Source of the DNA: Lutjanus erythropterus
Taxonomy: Eukaryota > Chordata > Actinopteri > Lutjaniformes > Lutjanidae
Reading direction: 5' to 3'
NCBI GenBank assembly: GCA_020091685.1
Contig: CM034592.1
Span: 41,933,622 to 41,997,621 of the forward strand
DNA length: 64,000 bases
This document shows positions 25,560 to 64,000 of the stretch, piece by piece. Position 1 is the stretch's first letter; every line of letters starts with the position of its first letter. The translations under genes were made by a program, and so were the position numbers. The notes beneath the pieces are model-generated. The model was not told the DNA's origin and made no database searches. It was given only the letters and a program-made list of their open reading frames with translations.

Positions 25560-25745
25560 ATGCTCTGGCTTGTTTGTATTTCATTCAACCAATCACAACT
25601 GACTCGGGCAGCACAAAGTGCAGGACGAAGCGATGGCGCCCCTGCAAATAGTGTTACAGTGAACAACAAAGTAACGGCTGTTAGCTTGTTTACATTCTTA
25701 CAGTTAGGCCACTGTTAATCACTCTGCCATGTGCAACAGTAGTTC
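25560..25745 (+). repeat. Diverged repeat pair, copy 2
   Basis: Partner of 10486-10735: shares 'gggcagcacaaag', 'gatggcgcccctgcaaa' and 'gcttgtttacattcttacagttag'. Confidence 0.5.
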
Positions 25746-25756
25746 CCCTTGTAGCT

Positions 25757-26065
25757 GGTATGGGGGTAGGTGTAGTCATTTTGGGGCCTGAGGCAAACAT
25801 GGGCCAGGGCCCCGCTACATGTCATGCTGTCCCCCTTTTTTCAATCCTTATGGCGCAGGATGAATTAAGTCTCACAGCCTGAGGGGAAGAGGCTTCTCTG
25901 TACTCTGATGGTAGGGCAGTGGATACTTCTGTATCTCTTGCCAGGGGGCAGCAGGGTGAACACGCTTTCTCCACTCCTTCCTTTTTTCAGAAGTTCCCGG
26001 GGTTGCTGCACTTCATTTTCAAACAGTCTGTATAAGTAAGGGGGTCCCAAGAAAAATAGGTTTTG
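25757..26065 (-). repeat. Three-copy interspersed repeat, copy 3
   Basis: Begins 'tgtagtcattttggggcctgaggcaaacat' and contains 'ctcacagcctgagggg' and 'ggatacttctgtatctcttgccagg'. The minus strand reads LLPPGKRYRSIHCPTIRVQ and SLFPSGCET in one frame, aligned to the 12855 copy. Confidence 0.65.
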
Positions 26066-61313
<35,248 letters not shown>

Positions 61314-61315
61314 GT

Positions 61316-61316
<1 letters not shown>

Positions 61317-61379
<63 letters not shown>
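61317..61379 (+). repeat. (AC)n microsatellite at raly exon 5 donor
   Basis: An uninterrupted AC repeat of 63 bases begins at intron position +4 of the exon 5 donor. It replaces the consensus +5 G with C. Length polymorphism is expected for a pure dinucleotide repeat of this size. Confidence 0.97.
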
Positions 61380-61380
<1 letters not shown>

Positions 61381-61569
61381 CAGGAAAAAAGCCTTGATGT
61401 TTTAGGCTCCTTCTAACTGGAATATGTAGCCTGTAAATAAAAAAAAAGGTAATTATTTTGTTCATTTAAAAAAGTTTGAGAGAAGACAGACACTTCCTCT
61501 TATTAACTTGAAAAGGGTGGCCACAGGCGGCAGACAGATGGGAACTTAAAATGGGAAAATATCAGATCT

Positions 61570-61870
61570 AGAACCACAACGAATAATTGATTATTAAGAA
61601 ATGAAAATTAAACACCAGCTATTTTGATAATTGATTAATTGGTTTGAGTGATTTTTTTTTAGAAAAAATATTCAAAATTCTCTGATTCCAGCTTCCTAAA
61701 TGCAAATATTTTCTGGTTTCTTTACTCCTTTATTACAGTAAACTTATTGTCTTTGGGTTGTGAGCAAAAAAAGAAAAAGACACTTGAGATCGTCATCTTG
61801 TTTTTTGAAAAAAACTGATCCAGTATTTGCATGTTTTACCTTTAACAAGCCTTTGGTGCATGGTGTGTTT
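61570..61870 (+). mobile_element. MITE-like repeat ('gattaattggtttgagtgattttt' type)
   Basis: 'ttttgataattgattaattggtttgagtgatttttt', 'aaaattctctgattccagcttcctaaatgcaaatattttctgg', and 'cagtaaacttattgtctttgggttgtgagc...cacttgagatcgtcatcttg' follow the order of a very common fish MITE with 'cgattaatcg' ends. The right end is degraded. Confidence 0.7.
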
Positions 61871-62565
61871 TTTTTTTTTTTTTTTGTTTTTTAAATAATT
61901 GACTGGCATTGGTCAAAACTCTTCACACATTCACTGCATTTCCCAAAATGCATGAGAAATTTTTCGCATTTCTGCAGTAACTGTATTTACAATAAAATGA
62001 AATAATGCTCACTCCAAACACAGCTGGTTGCAACTTCATCTGAAAACCCAGGCGTCCTGGTTTAAGTGTCTCTTAACCAAACAGACAAAAGTGGACGGTA
62101 CACAGAACTGTACACTATTTTTTGTAATAACATCATTACAGTTTTTATATGAGTATTTTAAGTATCAGTCAGTACTGAAGCCACATTTTCCGAACTCTTC
62201 ATACAGTCTGTTTTCTTTGTTGAATTATTTTTCAAATAAATCAGTATTTCATAGTAGAATACAGTGAAAAATAAAATTTTCTACATCAGAATAAAACTGA
62301 GATTCTTTCACTAGGCCCAAACACAGAAAGGTGGCCTTAGAGGACTGGGTAAAACTAGCATCACAGACATAGACATAACATTATTAAAACCTCCTGTCTT
62401 TGTCTTAGATATATTTCCAAAATTAGACCCTTTTTAACTCAGAAAGATGCGGAAATATTCACTCATGCTTTTACATTTAGCCGTTTAAACTGCTGAAGTT
62501 CCCTTTTTACTAGTTTATCCAAAAAGTCAGCGAGGAAACTGCAGCTTTAGTTCAGAAGTTTTAAC
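61871..62565. other. raly intron 5, no gene
   Basis: AT-rich; T run at 61869-61884. The next raly exon was not found here. Confidence 0.45.
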
Positions 62566-63115
62566 CAAAATTAAGATTCACATTACCTCACAAACACTAC
62601 ACTGGGTACTTGTATCTTCTAGAATTGATTTTAAAGTTCTTTTACTTGTTCAAAAAGATTTGAACGACCGTGCTCCTCCAGACATCAGAGATCTCGTTTC
62701 ATTTTATGTCGCAGCCGGATCACTGAGGTCCTCCGCCGCTTTCTTAAATGTCCCCTGTGTGTCTCATAAATGTGTCGCTCAGAGTGCCTTCTGTTTTCAT
62801 GCCACTAAACTGTGGAGCTCATTTTGTTTGGACACCAGAGTGGCAAGTTCTCTCTGTATCTTTAAGTCTTTTAGAACAAAGTAAAGATTTTAATTTCTAA
62901 TTGGAAGTAATGTCTTTTATATCATATCTTTATTTATAGTTGTCATTTTTTATTTGTGCAATTTTTTAACATTAATTGTATTTTTCTTTTTCTGTCTTTC
63001 TTTGTTTTTATTTGTTTCCTGTGTTGTTTTAATTTTGCTATATGAAGTGCTTTGGGCTGCGTGTGTGTCTGTGAAAGGTGAAATGAATTTTGTTGAATTG
63101 AATTTTCACTAAAAG
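62566..63115 (+). pseudogene. L2-like LINE 3' end
   Basis: A frame at 62600-62880 reads (L)NDRAPPDIRDLVSFYVAAGSL and CVAQSAFCFHATKLWSSF, the decayed C-terminus of L2-type reverse transcriptase ('GLAPPYI.DLL..Y.P.R.LRS...AF...AP.LWN.LP'). The tail 'atatgaagtgctttgggctgcgtgtgtgtctgtgaaaggtgaaat...ttgttgaattgaa' is the typical 3' end with a short terminal repeat. Confidence 0.8.
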
Positions 63116-63447
63116 TGACTGAACTAAATTACATGTGAATCAGAAATGCAACAGTTTGCTTCAGTAGCGTTTTTTTTTATTTATTTTTTTATCTTTGTAT
63201 ATAGTAGTAAAGTAAAATATTGAAACAAACAAACAAATTCTTGATGTTCCAGGCTGCTATAATACAGTAATTAAAATAATGTAATTACTTTCTGTCCCTG
63301 TCCTTCTCTGCCACTCTTCACCAACCTGCCTTCCTTGATCCATAATTCAAAATCAATCCAGTACCGGCCCCTTTTGTCTGTTTGGTGGTAATTATTATTT
63401 CATTTTACTGTATATATACTGTATATATATATATGTGTGTATATATT

Positions 63448-63482
<35 letters not shown>

Positions 63483-64000
63483 CAGTATGAGGATGTGGTA
63501 ATATAATTAATTATATGTCAAGATTAAATCAACTTGGTGCTTCAGAGACACTGTGTACTGTGACCTTTTTCACATTCCCTGGTGAATACTTATTGAATAC
63601 ATTTTTTTATTCTCAATTTTCTATTCATGCTGTTATCTATTTCTTTCTTTTATATTGCATGTTTTTATCTTTCTTTATTTTTATACTTACTACAATGTAA
63701 AATTAAGTTGAGAAAACTCATAATTTCAAGGCAACTGCCTTCAATAGATTATTGTGTTTTGAATCAAACTCTTAAGTTTTGAAATTATTTATTTATTAAG
63801 TTTTCCTGACCTACAAACTACTAAAAGTAGTACTTTAAAAAATTGCTGTGAACCTGATTTTTCATGATTTAAAATTTAAGGGGGCAAATTGAAAATATTA
63901 AATTATTAGCCGTTATTCACTTTCAGCTCAATGAGTTTGCAAAACATGTTTGGAAATATAAATTTTGGGGGGTTCTAAAACTCATAGATTTAAGTTTATC
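63116..64000. repeat. raly intron 5, AT-rich with (TA)n
   Basis: TA/TATG alternation at 63409-63481, otherwise AT-rich. No exon encoding the expected glycine-rich raly C-terminus is visible before the window ends. Confidence 0.6.

Overview
This window is vertebrate nuclear DNA, almost certainly from a ray-finned (teleost) fish. It is intron-rich and AT-leaning, carries dozens of long CA/TG microsatellites, and is full of decayed interspersed repeats of types I recognise from teleost genomes: L2/RTE-like LINE ends, a Tc1/mariner relic, a Harbinger-type SANT relic, hAT-like MITEs and tRNA-headed SINEs. There are no operons, ribosome binding sites or bacterial features. Family names for the repeats rest on recalled resemblance; no database was searched.

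One protein-coding gene is supported: the 5' part of raly, a hnRNP C-like RNA-binding protein, on the + strand. Five coding exons join with consistent phases: 28317-28572, 40259-40331, 42428-42475, 51642-51805 and 61194-61313. A probable 5'UTR stretch begins after an acceptor at 28242. Together they encode 220 residues: an N-terminal RRM, an acidic Tyr-rich segment, a basic nuclear-localisation-like segment and a four-heptad coiled coil. The glycine-rich C-terminus expected for the family is not in the window, so the gene continues past 64000. Non-coding first exons and the promoter were not identified.

Layout: 1-28241 is upstream DNA with repeats and microsatellite clusters (about 7.7-9.3 kb, 20.3-21.1 kb, and 23.4-24.0 kb around a 117-base N gap). 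Introns follow: 28573-40258 (with an RTE-like fragment), 40332-42427 (with a short minisatellite), 42476-51641 (tandem ~130-bp units, a SINE-like element, a second RTE-like piece) and 51806-61193 (LINE reverse-transcriptase relic and a relic resembling a restriction-like-endonuclease retroelement). From 61314 on there is intron DNA that starts directly with a CA repeat.

The most interesting signals concern raly itself: a CA repeat starting at intron base +4 of the last visible donor, the symmetric 48-nt exon 3, and the long pyrimidine tract before exon 4. I found no convincing undescribed multi-gene system.
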